Assembly (NCBI GenBank): GCA_037043455.1
Contig: JAWPHD010001278.1
Span: 124,001 to 188,000 of the forward strand
DNA length: 64,000 nt
DNA from: Cyrtodaria siliqua
Lineage: Eukaryota; Mollusca; Bivalvia; Adapedonta; Hiatellidae
Direction of reading: 5' to 3'
In this document: piece by piece, positions 36,001 to 51,000 of the stretch
Numbering within the stretch: the first letter of the stretch is position 1
Layout: every line of letters starts with the position of its first letter
Made by a program: the position numbers and the translations under genes
The notes under the pieces: generated by a model
What the model was told of the DNA's origin: nothing
Databases searched by the model: none
Seen by the model: only the letters and a program-made list of their open reading frames with translations

Positions 36001-39000
36001 GATGAAGCAGCATATTTTCTTCGTTTGAGAAATTGTGGTATGTAAGTTGTGAGGAATTTGTTTAGTAGTATGTTAAATCTTTCAAAAATGTGTATTAAAT
36101 ACATAAAAATCCATGTCCGATAAGGAATAAATATTTGCAGCAGATTTATACCTACGGTATCATCTCGATGATCTTCTAGTCCTGGCCACTAGATATTAAT
36201 CTGGGATGATATAAACCCGCTGGGAATGTTTTATTTCTTAAGTTATTTCGAGATAGCAGTGCACTGGACAATGATCATTTTGTAGGGACGTTGCAGGGAG
36301 TAGTGAGAAAGGGAACATATTGAGAAAAGGATAAGGCCATGAAAAGAAACCATCTCCTGTCCACATGAAATATATTAAGTATTGGCTTTACAAGCCTTTA
36401 GAAAATGTATATTATTTAACACACTTATTATTTTTAGAAAACTGTGATAACTGGTATACATGTATCTTAAAATTCATTTTTTTTTTTTTCTTCAAATATC
36501 TCATCTCCCCTTAGAAGTTGTTTAACTGTCTTATCTCCCCTTATTTATTTTGTCATCTGTCTTATCTCCCTTTATTTATTTTGTCATCTGTCTTATCTCC
36601 CCTTATTTATTTTGATATCTGTCTTATCTCCCCTTATTTATTTTGTCATCTGTCTTATCTCCCCTTATTTATTTTGTCATCTGTCTTATCTCCCTTTGTA
36701 GGCTGTGGAGAGGTTAAATATCAAACCCAACTTCTGGAAGGACCTGCTGACTGATGAACCCTTTGTTAGGAAAGATCTCATAACCGTTCAGGTGAGTATC
36801 ACTTTCTTCTACTTAATACATTCTCTAGTGGGCTGGCCAGGCCCTGTGGATAGCAGGGTGCACTTGAAGAAGGGTCCAGGTTCATAAAGCGTGTATTGTT
36901 ACTTATGGTGCCACATACTTCTGTGTCTTTTTATATTTAGATTTATGCTCTATCAAAATTATTTTTCACCCAAACAGAGCATGCATTTCTTTATTTGATC
37001 AGTATAGAACTTTTTTTGACATTTCTTTAAAAACGAGATAATTAATTTGTCAAAATATTTCTCTCTTGAGCATAACCTTTTTTTTTTCACAATTGTACAA
37101 TATCAGGGCTCCAGAAATATTGTTGCCCGACATGCCGGACAAGTGGATTTTGGGTGTGGGCAGGTGACCTACATAAATCTGGTTGTCCGTCATTTGCCCG
37201 ATGGACGTTTCAGCAGTAGATAAAAAATAAAGGGAAAATTTGCCTTGACTGTGAAGTTTGTCGGTAATTGCGTAGGAATTAACCAACCGTCGCTTTCGCC
37301 GCGAGCAATTACTGATAAGTGTCATAAAACTGACCTGTGTTATTCTAGATTGTTTAATCTGTCCCACTTGACAGTTTATCAGAATTTGCTTGCCTGAGGA
37401 AGGTTTGAGGTGAAATCTTCAATTGAAGACGTGCAGTGTTTTAGAATTCGTATACCATGTGAAATATACCTCCATAACGAGCCCGTCTATGCAGGAAGTA
37501 AGTCACGTGCCATATGAGTGTGAAATACACATTAATGTGTAAATCAGTTATTGAGATGGTGTTGTCACTTTGTATATCGGTCGATGTGTCGTAGTGACCC
37601 AAGGTAATCTTCTGTTCAGTAATTAAAAATCATGACGCTACACTTGACCTAATACTGTATTTGTATTATCCAATCAAAATACCAATGTATTTTTAGCTCT
37701 ACTGATCAGAGATCAGCAGAGCTTATGCCGTGGTGCGGCGTCCATCGTCCGTCTGTCCGTCCGTCTGTCTGTAAACTTTTTTTTGTAGCGACTTCTCCTC
37801 TGAAACTACTGAATGGATTTTCATGAAACTTTACAGAAATGTTGCCCATGAAGTCTAGTTGATCCTAGCAAAAATTCATGTTGATGTGAAATCCAAGATG
37901 GCCGCCAGATCTAAAAATAGGTTTTTAAAAAACAAGTTTGTAGCGACTTCTTCATGAAAACTATAAGTGATATTGATATGGGACTTTTTCTAAAATGATC
38001 AGCATGACATGATGTTGCTCCTTGTCGAAAATCGTTTTGATTCGACGTTAAACATGGCTGCCAGCGGCCATCTTTGTTTACAAAGAGTTATATAATGAAA
38101 ACTTGTAGCAACTACTCCTCTGAAACTACTTGACGGATTTTCATGAAACTTCACAGGAATGTTGCTCTTGATGTCTAATTGATCCTAGCAAAATTTCAGG
38201 TCGCCCGGAAATTCAAGATGGCTGCCATGGCTAAAAATAGATTTTCAAAATACAAGTTTGTAGCGACTACTACTTGAAAACTATAAGTGATATTGATATT
38301 GGACTTTTTGTAAAATGATCAGCATGACATGATGTTGGTCCTTGTCAAAAATTGTTTTGATTCAACGTTAAACATGGCTGCCAGCAGCCATCTTTGTTTA
38401 CATACAGTTATATAGTAAAAACTTGTAGCGACTAATCCTTTGAAACTACTCGGCAGATTTTCATGAAACTTTACAGGAATGTTGCTCTTAATGTTTAATT
38501 GATCCTAGCAAAATTTCAGATCGGCCAGAAATTCAAGATGGCCGCCACAGCTAAAATTAGATTTTTTAAAAAAGAAGTTTGTAGCGACTACGTCTTGAAA
38601 ACTATAAGTGATATTGATATGGGACTTTTTGTAAAATGATCAGCATGACATGATGGTTATCAGAGTCAAACATTATTTTGATTCGACGTTAAACATGGCT
38701 GTCAGCGGCCATCTTTGTTTACATAGAGTTATATAATGAAAACTTGTAGCGACTATTCCTGTGAAACTACTTGACGGATTTTCATGAATCTTCACAGGAA
38801 TGTTGCTCTTGATGTCTCATTGATCCTAGCAAAATTTCAGGTCGGCCGGAAATTCAAGATGGCCGCCACGGCTAAAAATAATTTTTCAAAAAACAAGTCT
38901 GTAGCGACTACTTCCTGAAATCAAAATCAGTCAGTAGAGCTTCAAGGTCATTGACCTCTTGTTATCAACCCTTTCACTACCACGTGGTAAAGTGAAAAAT

Positions 39001-42000
39001 GACGACAATTTCTTCCAAAGGCCATTACATTGGCATGTGTATGCAAGGAACGACAAGTCTGGGTTTCAATGACAATTCAGTCGAAACAATTTGTAAACAA
39101 GTAGGGCAATTGAATGATTATGGCAATCTGACGGCGTTGTTTGATGAGCAAAGAGGCTATCGATGCATGTCATAATGAATAGGTGTGCATCTGTTTTTAT
39201 TTTAAAATGCCATGTTTGTTTTGAAAGAATCCGAGATCAATGAAGGAAAGGCGTGTTTTTGTTTTGAAGCATGTATGCCATTGTATTCAAGATCTGCTTC
39301 AATTTGGCTAATTTTGATAATTATTCGAAGAATTGGCATCTCAAAAAGATATTAAGGCCGGGGAAAAAATACCTGTGTTTCTGGTTACCCGACCGTCCCT
39401 ATTTTTTGGCGCCGACCCTACAGAGTAATGTTGTTATAGACAATGAAGTGGCCAAATTATCACGTAGCACCTTAACTTTTTCTTCGAACATTCATAGATT
39501 TTGATAAGAATATTTGTCTTGCAAAGATTCATATTAAAATAAATGGCAATATGGGATTATAATAGTTTTTCTAAATAAGAAATTGTATAAAAATACCATT
39601 AATTTCCGCACAGCCACGTGAAACAGATAAACATTTCACAGTATCCTATATATTTGTTATTTATAGGTGTGTGGTTTTATATAAAAAAATATCCAGAAGA
39701 CTGAGAAGTGCTATAAATACTAAGCGTAATGTCAAAAATCAAACAAATATTTGCAATATAAAAGATGATGTGTGTGCTTCAGCATGATAGGACACTTAGG
39801 CTGTGTCATTCTTGAATTAAAACTTAATTAAGCCCCTAGCAAAGATGCTATATATATTAAAATAGAATCCGATTAGTTTTGACATCCATGAAAAAAAAAT
39901 AAAAAAATAAAAATAAAAAAAATACCTACCTACCTACCCTAACTTTTTCAAATGAGTAACCAGAAACACAGGTATTTTTCTTTCTGGCCTAACAGAAATA
40001 AACACTACATACCAGTCAGATTTAGGCATAAACTGTGCTAATAATTTCCAACACAGAAAAATGAGCTTGCTGATTTGTCTACGTGAAGTCTGTAACGAAA
40101 GTGAAAGTAGGAAAAACCTTCTGTTTGACCTATTACTAAATGCAGTTTTCTTTTATTATGCCCCCGAAGGATGGCATATAGTATTCGCACTGTCTGTCCG
40201 TTCGTCTCCGTTCGTCTCCGTTCGTCTGTACAATCGTGTCCGCTTCATAACTTTGACAATGATGGACGGATTTTCAAATAACTTCACACAATTGCTCACC
40301 ACAACAAGACGACGTGTCGCGCACAAAACCCAGGTCCGTGGCTCCAAGGTCAAGGTCACACTTAGAGGTCAAAATAACTCTGACATTCATTGACAGATTT
40401 TCAAATAACTTGGCACAATTGCTCACCACAACTAGACGACGTGTCGCGCACAAAACCCAGGTCCATTGCTCCAAGGTCAAGGTCACATTTAGAGGTCAGA
40501 GGTCCAATCAAAGTGCATTGTGTCCGATTAGTAACTCCGACATTCATGGACAGATTTTCAAATAACTTGGCACAATTTCTCGCCACAACTAGACGACGTG
40601 TCGCGCACAAAACCCAAGTCCATGGCTCCATGGTCAAGGTCACAATTAGAGGTCAAAGGTCAAAACAAAGTGCTTTCGTGTCCGGTTGATAACTCTGACA
40701 TTCATGGACAGATTTTCAAATAACTTGGCACAATTGCTATCCACAACTAGACGACTTGTCGTGCACAAAACCCAGGTCCGTGGCTCCAAGGTCAAGTTGG
40801 ATATTCAAATAACTTGGCACAATTTCTCGCCAAAACTAGACGACGTGTCGCGCACAAAACCCAAGTCCATGGCTCCATGGTCAAGGTCACAATTAGAGGT
40901 CAAAGGTCAAAACAAAGTGCTTTCGTGTCCGGTTGATAACTCGGACATTCATGGACAGATTTTCAAATAACTTGGCACAATTGCTATCCACAGCTAGACG
41001 ACATGTCGCGCACAAAATCCAGGTCCGTCGCTCCAAGGTCAAGATCACACTTAGAGGTCAAAGGTCAAATCATGTCAGGTCAATAACTCTGGCATTTCTT
41101 GACGGATTTTGAATTAACTTGGCACAAGTGCTCACCACAACAACATGATGTGTCACGCACAAAATCCAGGTCCGTGACTCCAAGGTCAAGGTCACACATA
41201 GGTCAAAGATCAAATCGTGTCCGGTCAATAACTGTGGCATTCCTGGACGGATTTTCAAATTACTTGGCACACGTGCTCACCACAATAAGACGAAATTTTT
41301 AAAAAAAAAAATCATTTTTAATTTTTTTAATTTTATTTTATTTGATTTCTTTTTTTCTTCTTCTTTTTTTTGTAATATTTTTTTTTTAATATATATATAT
41401 TTTTTTAAAATTATTTTTAAATATATCTGTTGGTTTCATATTGCTCCAAGGTCAAGATCACACTAACAGGTCACTTCGGGGGCATTTGTCACTTACTGTG
41501 ACATTTCTTGTTTTATCTGGTGTAGTCTATAACAAAAGTAAAGGTAGAAAAGAGTTTTGTTCAACCTAATGCAGTTTTAGCTCGACTATTCGAAGAATAG
41601 TGAGACTTCGAATAGTGAGAGCTATCCTACTCACCACGGCGTCGGCATCAGTGTCACCAGCTTCACCTTAAAGTTTTTGTGTAATAGATTTATAACTTCA
41701 ATACTACAGAAGCTATTGCATTAAATCTGTATGCTAATGTTTCCCATCAAATTCTGCACCTTATCCAACAATCCCCATAACTCTTCCTTGCATTTTGATA
41801 AAGTTATGGCCCTTTGATTGTCATGTCTTTACCTTAAATTTTCTGTGCAATAGATTTATAACTTTAAAACTACTCAAGCTATTGCATTAAAACTTTATAC
41901 TAATGTTTCCAATCAAATTCTGCACCTCATCCAACAATCCCCATAACTCTTTCTTTCATTTTGACAAAGTTATGGCCCTTTGATTGTTTTGTTTACCTTA

Positions 42001-45000
42001 AAGTTTTATGTGCAATAGATTTATAACTTCAGTACTACTCAAGTTATTGCATTAACATTTTGAACTAATGTTCAAATTCTGTTCCTCATCCAACAATCCC
42101 CATAACTCTTCCATTCATTTTGACAAAATTATGGCCCCTGAATTGGTAAAAAAGTATACATAGAAGTATATAGGAAAAACACTTCAAAATCTTCTTCTCC
42201 GAAACAAAAAGGGCTGCATTCTTAGATATTTTGTATGTAGCATCGTCTAGTATTCCTCTACCAAGTTTGCTCAAATGGTGACCCTGGGGTCAGAATTGCA
42301 CCCGCCCCGGGGGTCACAAGAGGTGAAACATGAGCGTGTGGGTGGGCCCCCTGAGTCATAACTTAGTAATAGTTGAGATCCCTAACCATATATACACTTA
42401 CTGGACATGAACTGACAGATACAACCATCCAACCAGCATAGACACCCAGTTGCTTCTCTACCCCTGGGGGAGCCACTGGGTCATAACTTGTAAACCGTTG
42501 AGATCCCCACCCTATAACCATATATACACTTACTGGGCATGAACATATGCATGTAGATATAACCACCCAACCAGCATAGGCGCCGGGCTCCTTCCCCTCC
42601 CCTGGGGACATAGCCCCTCAGTCATAACTTGGAAACCATTGAGATCCCCACCCTATATCCATATATACACTTACTGACGGATACGACCACTCCTTAACCA
42701 GCATAGACCCCGATCTTCTTCCCCAACCCTGGGGACATAGTCTCTGGGTCATGATTTTGAAACTGTTAAGATCCTTACCCTATAACCATATATACACTTA
42801 CTGGGCATGAACAGACGAATACAACCATCCAACCAGCATAGACCCTGGACTCCTTTCCCAACCGTGGTGACATAGCCCCTGGGTCATAACTTGTAAACCG
42901 TTTCGATCTCTACCCTATAACCATATATACACTTACTGGGCATTATCAGACGGATACAATCATCCAACAGTGAAGACCCTAGGCTTCTTCCCCACCTTTG
43001 TGGACCTAGCTCCTGGGTCAAACTTTACAAATAATTTGATATTTTTAGCTCGGCTGTTCAAAGGATCTTATGGGGTATATAGCAGGGCACGAAAATTCCA
43101 CTCGTCCGCTTGCTATGACGAGTGCTCATTGCTGCAGGACGAGTAGAAATACAGATAAATTCTTTAACAATTTATCAATTTGGCCATTTTAATATTGCGT
43201 AGGACGAGTAACTGATAAACAAATTGTCTTGCCCTGTATAGGTCAAAGTTCATAGTCACAAATTGCATTCATGTGTTGATAGGCTCTTAGCATCAGGTTA
43301 ATGTTTACGTCCGCATTTCTTAACATGTAAATAACTTCAACATTTTTTATCCAATCATCAGCAAACTTTTTATAAATGGGATGATGATCGTATCTATTGA
43401 GTTCAAGATCATTGGATGAAAGGTCAAGGTCTCAAAGGCATTTACATATACTTTTAACATATTTTCTTCAGATTTTCGACTTATAAAATTTGCATTTGGT
43501 ATCCTTTGAAAGGGTTATTACCAAATTACCTCCGTGCCATCACAGAAAAATTGTGGCCCTTGATTTAATGAAAATTTCAATGTTTTCCTTCTTGACACAT
43601 CCAGGTAGCCCCTTTGTTTTCACTTTTTTTTCTGATGGTATGCTGGGTGTATTATTTCTTTTTCTCTGAAAATTTGAAAAGTTGAGCTGCGCTGTACTCT
43701 GACAGCTCTTGTTTTTATCTGCCTGCCCTTTTGTAATTACTGCACTAGGAGCATCATGTACATCTTAATTCCATAGGGTCTACCAATATCTAGTATTACG
43801 GTATTGGTACCAGGTTCATCTGATTCACTACCCTATGTTCATCAGTCATGTCTTATCCTCGGGGTATCCCCGCCGACACCCCTCACCCCCTCTCCCACTG
43901 GTGGAGGAAAACATTGATATGTGCATAATGGTAACAGCCTATAGTTCTGATCCTTCCTAATTTAAGGCATTAATTTTACAACGAAATCATCTAAAAAATT
44001 ATGGCAGAAAAAAACAGTAATGGACAAGTATTTAACTAAGGATTTTCAAAATATTTCCAGACCCCTGAATATCACACATTTACAAACTTGAGGGTATCTT
44101 GAAAACTGTTCAAGGATTGTAAGTGAACTTTGATAAGAACATTGTGCCTGGTGCATTATAGAACATGACCCTATCATTTTGCAATGCACTGCATGTTAAG
44201 CTGTTGACCCAGTAACAAGCTTTCCTCTTTGATTGTGGTTGACCTGACAGGTTGGACCCCATGTCTACCTAAATCATAAAAGGGGTGGTCACGTTTGATA
44301 TTTGTCTTCAATCTTGTCGTGCCAATAAAGGTTTATTCTGTTGTTACTCTGGCTTCTGCCAAGTCATTGATGCTTGCTTTGTGACTTTATAGGCTTTCGC
44401 TTTTCTATATTCATATATACATGATCATCTTTGTGCTGTACTTATTAACCTGTTGATTGTGTCTAGTTTTCTTGGAAACAAGATTATCATTTTAATTCAG
44501 TTTTCGTTTCCAGAGCATAATTTTGATTACTTATCAAGACAACCTTCTGAAAATGGTCTGATGTATCAAGTTTAACATAGAGGTCTGTATTTGTTTTATA
44601 GCTCTGCCGTCAAATAATGAATAAAGCTGTGGCAGGGGATATCGATGAATGCATCTTCTTGATTTTCTTGTAATTATTTTCTCTTTTATTTTTAGGATCC
44701 TTCACATCTAGAAAAATTCAACATTCAGAAATTCTTCCATGTGAAGAACAATTTAAAGGTTGGAGAAGAAGGTAAGACTTCTGTCTAATTATTTATGTAA
44801 TTGTCTATCTCTTGAACTGGGAGATGATTGGAAAAAATGGATAAACTGTTGAATTAGCGCAGACAACATCTGCTAAAGGCTCTACAATAATAACATTTCC
44901 ACATTTTTTACAGTATATATATGAACTGTGTTGATTTGAAATACGCTGCCATGTATATGAATTTCTGAATATTAAAGCGGAATTAAATTGCTTGAAAATC

Positions 45001-48000
45001 ACAGTAGATTTCATAAGCCTTATATAAATCGGAGCATTACAACTATTAGTGAAATGTTGTAGCTGTTTGACCTTTTCTGACCTTTGGCACTTTGTATCGA
45101 CAAATATTTTAATGAACAACGAGTTATAACTTCATGACATTTGCCTGGACTTGCCAGTCCAGGGGTGTAAAATATATTTAGATGGAAAAGCTACTCGCCC
45201 TATAAGCTATAACAACTTTCCACTTGCCCTTACCTAAATGCAATTTACAACGTATTACATTGAATTCAAAACTATATATGAATTCTTTTCATGAATGTTA
45301 CCTCTTTTTGTCGTTATTTTTGGTTATGTTCCTTCTGTTGGAACTTTCTTTTATAAGCCTGTCAAACTGCATCTGGCTTATCAGATTCTCGTTTTTCGTC
45401 ATTGCGCCCTGCAATTTTTGGAAAAATAATGATATAATATCTGTTTGCTTTTACCATATTCGCGCGATATTAGCTGGTGTCAATTGTAAACAAATACACC
45501 TGGCATGAACTTCAGACTCTTACCAGTTACCTTCATTGTGGAATATGTATATCGACTTTTAAACGAAACACAATGAAACTCAGTCTGTCATAATTGCCTA
45601 GCAACGGATGAGCACTTGCAAATCTCACTTCCAGTTAATTTCAATCTTATTTATTTGTTTTCTTACTAAAGATGCGTTTATTTTTATTTTACTGTAAAAA
45701 GTCATCCGCCCTGTGGGACTAGTACCTTTGAATTCTTCTGGACGGCAGTACCACTCGTCATGGCGAGTGGGCAAGTGGAATTTTACACCCCTGCTGTCAG
45801 CTTGAGTGTGCATGGATCATAGAGGCAGCAGCTAGTTATTATACTTCCGCTTTCACAAAGTGAAGTGGGGACTATATATGAGTTCCGTTGTCCGTAACGT
45901 CCTGTCGCATCCCGTCCTGTTGCGTAACACATTTTTGACCTGCTGCGTCATGTCACGTCCGCATAACACATTTTTGTGTCGCCTGCGTAGCATGGCAGAC
46001 ACTTAGGGATCACTTAACACACATCATCTTAATTTATAGCATGTTCTAATCTTACCACACAGAAAATTGTTACCCATTAACTCTGACCTACATTTTAGCA
46101 GAGTTATGCCCCTTTTCATAAAACTGTAACCTGCAACCTAACCAAGCTCTGGTCATAATTTGAAATGTGTTTGAATATATCAAATTTGAAAATAGTTTTG
46201 AATATATACCTCATCATCATATGCCCCTTAACCTAGCTTTTAACTTGGCAAAACATTGACCTATGATCATGAAACTTTAAACAGTTCTTCCTTTATTTCA
46301 ATTATCCAATGCAGATGTACACCCCTTTTCAGAAATTTAACACTTAAAAAAACAAAAAAACTCCATAATTCATGATGGATTGCACCCCATGTCCTCAAAC
46401 TTTATAGTTCTATTATACTTGCTGAGACAAGCACACGGCAGCCGCCACAAGTGTTCCGTGGACACCCTTCTAGTTACTACTTGCATTCCTCAAACAGTTT
46501 TGAATGGGTTGTTCCCAAACTTCATGTACACATAACAATTGATGACATTAAGTCCTTCTACATCACTCGTTGTTGATTGCCTAATTTATTACAGAATTAT
46601 GGCCCTTTGTTTGACTTATAATTTAAGCAGGGTTATTCATCACCTTCAATGATAGTTCTGGTTGTCTATGCATTGATATTTGGGCAGCATATGTCTCGGA
46701 TATCTTAGTTTGGGGACATGACGGAGCATTATACATTACTTAAAGACAGCCAAAATTAAACTACAAAAATGTTTATCAAAATTCTGTCCCGATGTTCAGG
46801 TCAAATAATAATCTATATGTGCCGATTAAAAGTATAGGTCGTTTCATGGGAGTTTAAAATACCCATGATTGAATATGCGTAAAATCAATTATGAGTTGGT
46901 AACTCTTTAATTTGACGCACAAGTTTTGAGGTTTGGCCTGGCCGGTTAAAGCCATGTGCATTATGTCTATAGAGTTTGGATTCTCAAAATATGTAAGATA
47001 TATATTTTTATATATTTACCTCATCATCAGTAGGTTTAGAACTGGTGTACATATGTTGTAAATTTTGGCTGTTGTTGGCGGGATAGGGACTTTAAATACT
47101 AAAATGCATTACAAATTAATAATTGGCTGTTTCAATAAACAACAGATGAAGAGCTTGCCAGGAAGGATCCCAAATACAGGTTAAAGTGTATCAATGCTGA
47201 AACAAGAGACATTCTGGACACCCTGGACAAGGAATACAAGGCTCCTGTAAGTTATTTTACCTCTGGTTTCACACAGTCAAGTGGGGGCTATATAGAAATC
47301 ATGCTGTCCAGTATCACAATTTTTGTTACATCGCGTTGCAACAAGTCCTGTCCCGTAACAAATTTTTATTACCAGGTACTTGCATTCCTCAAATAGTTTT
47401 GAATGGGTTGTTTCGCAACATCATATACACATAACAGCTGACCAAAAAGCAGGGGTATTCATCACCTTCAGGGATAGTTCTAGTTAATCACTTAGGTAGT
47501 AGCGTAGTAGCGATTAAAGACTTGCCAGTGTCCTGGATTAAAATTCAACAATTTTTTGCGTGTGCCAAATTAGCGTTCCAAAACTGCACAATTGAATATT
47601 CCGAATAAATATCTTTATCCAAGCAAAATACCAAATTTTCAGGCAGAAACATTTACATTTATTAGAAGCAGATTAACAGACCATCATATGTCCTAGCTAA
47701 ATGATCTTATTTTAATATCTGACTTAAAAAATGTTAGGATTCTGTTGATATTTGACTCATGCATTGAAATTGTATCTTTTGTGTCATAATTGGTGAGATT
47801 AATATGTATGTAGCAGTGCTCCAGATAATTTTGAAGTGAAGTGGGTATTCACTCATCAAAATAAAATTATGTGAGTGAAATTGATATTTTGGAAATTGCA
47901 TGAGTGAAATTTTTTTTGCAAAAGATACAGTTAAGTCGCGTTACAGAATCGTTTTCTGAAGAAATCTTCCGCCACAGGAACGACGAATTCCATGCTTCTA

Positions 48001-51000
48001 TCGTTTTTTTTTTACACATTTTGACCATCGTGCAACCTCTTTCCCGACTTTACACATTCCTTAATTAATTTGTCTAATATGCCTTTCACTATATGCTCTG
48101 AATTGTTATTTTTCTTCTCGCTAACAGGTTTAAAAAAGTTCAGAATTGTTTTTTCTTTGCCCGACGACATTTTTCTCGGCTTCAATAAACGCTTGCTCCT
48201 ATTCAGAAAGTCAATAGCCTTTATTTTCCTAGCGCCTGATGTACTGCGAGGCCGAAAGTAGACGGGTTTAGCCCGATATTTTTAACCTCAAGTGCGCTTT
48301 TTCAGCCGTATTTTATCGGCAATTAAATGATGATACAGTCGGTCGGAAATCCATAACAGCTGTTTATAAATATATACAAATGATATACGAATTGAGAATC
48401 GGTACTGGCAGGAATATGCAAAAATGCAAGGAAATTTAGAAACGTGCGTGAAAGGAAAAATGTCTGCGTTTTTAAACGCACATATTAAAAATCTTGGGCG
48501 TATTTGTCAAATTTCTTTGTGTAAAAAACGCAGATACGCAGCTTATCTGGAGCACTGATGTAGGATTGTGAAATATGTGTGTATTTTGGTCAGGTGTTTA
48601 ATTTTATTTCTGTTGCAATTTGTCTTGTAGGAAAAGATTGTGGAACGAAGGAAAATGGCCGACAAATTCAATGCTGTAAGTTTTAGATTGGTTATTAACT
48701 TGAATAACAATATTTATCATGCAGATATGCACCTTTCTGCCTAATAAAGGGGTGACCTAATCAATTTTGCTTTATTAGGCACTGACTTATTTTACTTATT
48801 TTATGTAACGTTATCTGACGTCATGTAAGTAACGTTATCTGACATAATAAAACAAACAAAAAAAACAACAACATGGCAGCTTCCTCGATAAGCGTAACAT
48901 TCTGCGAAATAGATAATAATAGTAATTCATACAGAAAACGTGGATAATCTACATGATAAATTAAATATTATGTCAGTGCCTTTTACTATAAAGTTTAATA
49001 ATAATAGTTAAAGGCACTGACATAATATTCTCTATATATGTTTGTTTATAGAGGATCTTACATGAGTGCCGGTTTAATATTGAATTTATTAAACAAGTTG
49101 GATAAATTATACAACTTGAGGCTGTGCCAAGCATTATGTCAGTTTTATAATTTAATAAATGCAATACTAAATAGGCACGAATTTGAGATTCTATTTATCA
49201 CATAACTCAAAAAAGGCTTCATAAACAACATGTATTAGTGTAGCTGCCTATATATAATGTCATACGATGACGTCGTATGTTGACTTGGTCAAATTTGGGA
49301 GTTCCATTTTTTTTGTTATCTTACCATAGGTTTAAATATATTATTAGTCAAATATAAAATATAGCAATATGCAAAAACAATTTTCTTTGAACAATTAAAA
49401 TAATATTAATAATGGTTTGCAAAATGCAAGTTATGTAAAAAAACAAACGGGACGCCACGGTTTAAAAAAAATAGTCAAGATTGCCGTGTGTCCCTTTAAA
49501 TATTGAAGGGTAGCTGCACAATTTATCAATTATCTCTTTGCTTGTGTGCATAAAGCGTCCTCTGTTAGAGGGGAAAGCCTTGTGTTTTAGAGCTTTAGAT
49601 TTCTGCTTCACATGGGTTCGAGCCCAGTGGTGGTAATGTTGGCTGGGAAATATCATCCTTCATCTCATTTTCCCTCTGAGGTCGCTGTCTCTGTATAACC
49701 TTACATTTGTTAAATGTGGTAGGACAACTTTTGCTGACGATGAATATGCTGAATATTTTATTACAGGCCCACTACTCATCTGGCAGAGTGGCAGCCTCCT
49801 TCACCTCCACAGCCATGACACCAGAGACCGAACACGAGGCAGGTAAGTAACCATTTCTCTTATAAGTGATCGTCTGCCCCATCAAGAGTGTCCAAGCTTT
49901 GTAGTTTGTTTCATAGAAGTAATCTTGGTACATGTAATAGAAAAAAGTCTGTCTGTCATTTGAAGAGTCACATTGTCTCAGTGCACGTTGGTCTCTGATT
50001 CTGGTAATCTTGGGTTTGAACCTTGCCTGCGCCACCTTGTTACATCATTGGGTCCGTAAGACACTTCCACTTACCTTGTATGCCTGATGGGGACTAAACC
50101 AGGCGCTCGCTGTGTCTATCCTCCAGGCATGTTATAAAATAACCATAGGAATCTGTTCGACAATAAGAGTAGGGCATGTTCCCAGATTCCTATGTATCCT
50201 TCCCCTCTCTCTCTCGGGGCTGCTTGAAATAATCTAAACAATGTGATGATGAGCTGTCAACAACAATTCAGCCATGTCCATCATTTATATAAATTGTAAA
50301 CACACATAAGTATAATCCGTGCAGCTGCTGTTTATTATACATACAAGAATGAGGCTATTTAACAGTGTTGAATACTGAATTCTGTTGATCTGTCAGCTTG
50401 GGGACCAGTCCAAATAAATTCCGTATTGTACTGAATGCTGTCAAGTTACCTGTTTATTTCGCATCTCCCGAACGAAACAAAAGAAAGATATCAATAAACA
50501 GGACAGTATTGAGTTATTTTGAAAGTTTCTACTTTATTTTCGATATTGTCTGAGGAAAAAAAAAGATATTTAATTTGTTGGATATGTAAGAATTAATTAT
50601 ATTGTATATCACTGCCTTTGTTGTTCTTTGACAAGATAGTTTCATACAACAGTATGGTGTATATGTTTCAGCAATAATTGATGAAGATATAATCAGATAT
50701 GAGCGAGTGAAAAAGAAAGGTTATGTCAGAGTTGCAACAAACTACGGGCCCCTGAACCTCGAACTTCACTGTGATATGGTAAGAGAGAATTCATACTTCT
50801 ATTTAAAATCATACAAATGATCGGAGTTGTGGATGCATGATTGATCGTTATCACCCAATCCCACTGCTTCTTGGCAAGGGGGAAATGAGGTAAATCTGAA
50901 TTGTATACTTAGTTGCACAACTATTGCCAGATAATTGATAAATACATTTACCTGTAGATTAATTTACCTGTTCAAAGTTTTCTATGTCATCAAATATAAT

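Noticed and set aside
40061..41302. Plus- and minus-strand frames with [17 protein letters not shown] repeats
   Set aside because: They are translations of the tandem modules of a Helentron-like repeat; the same phrase appears in every module and on both strands.
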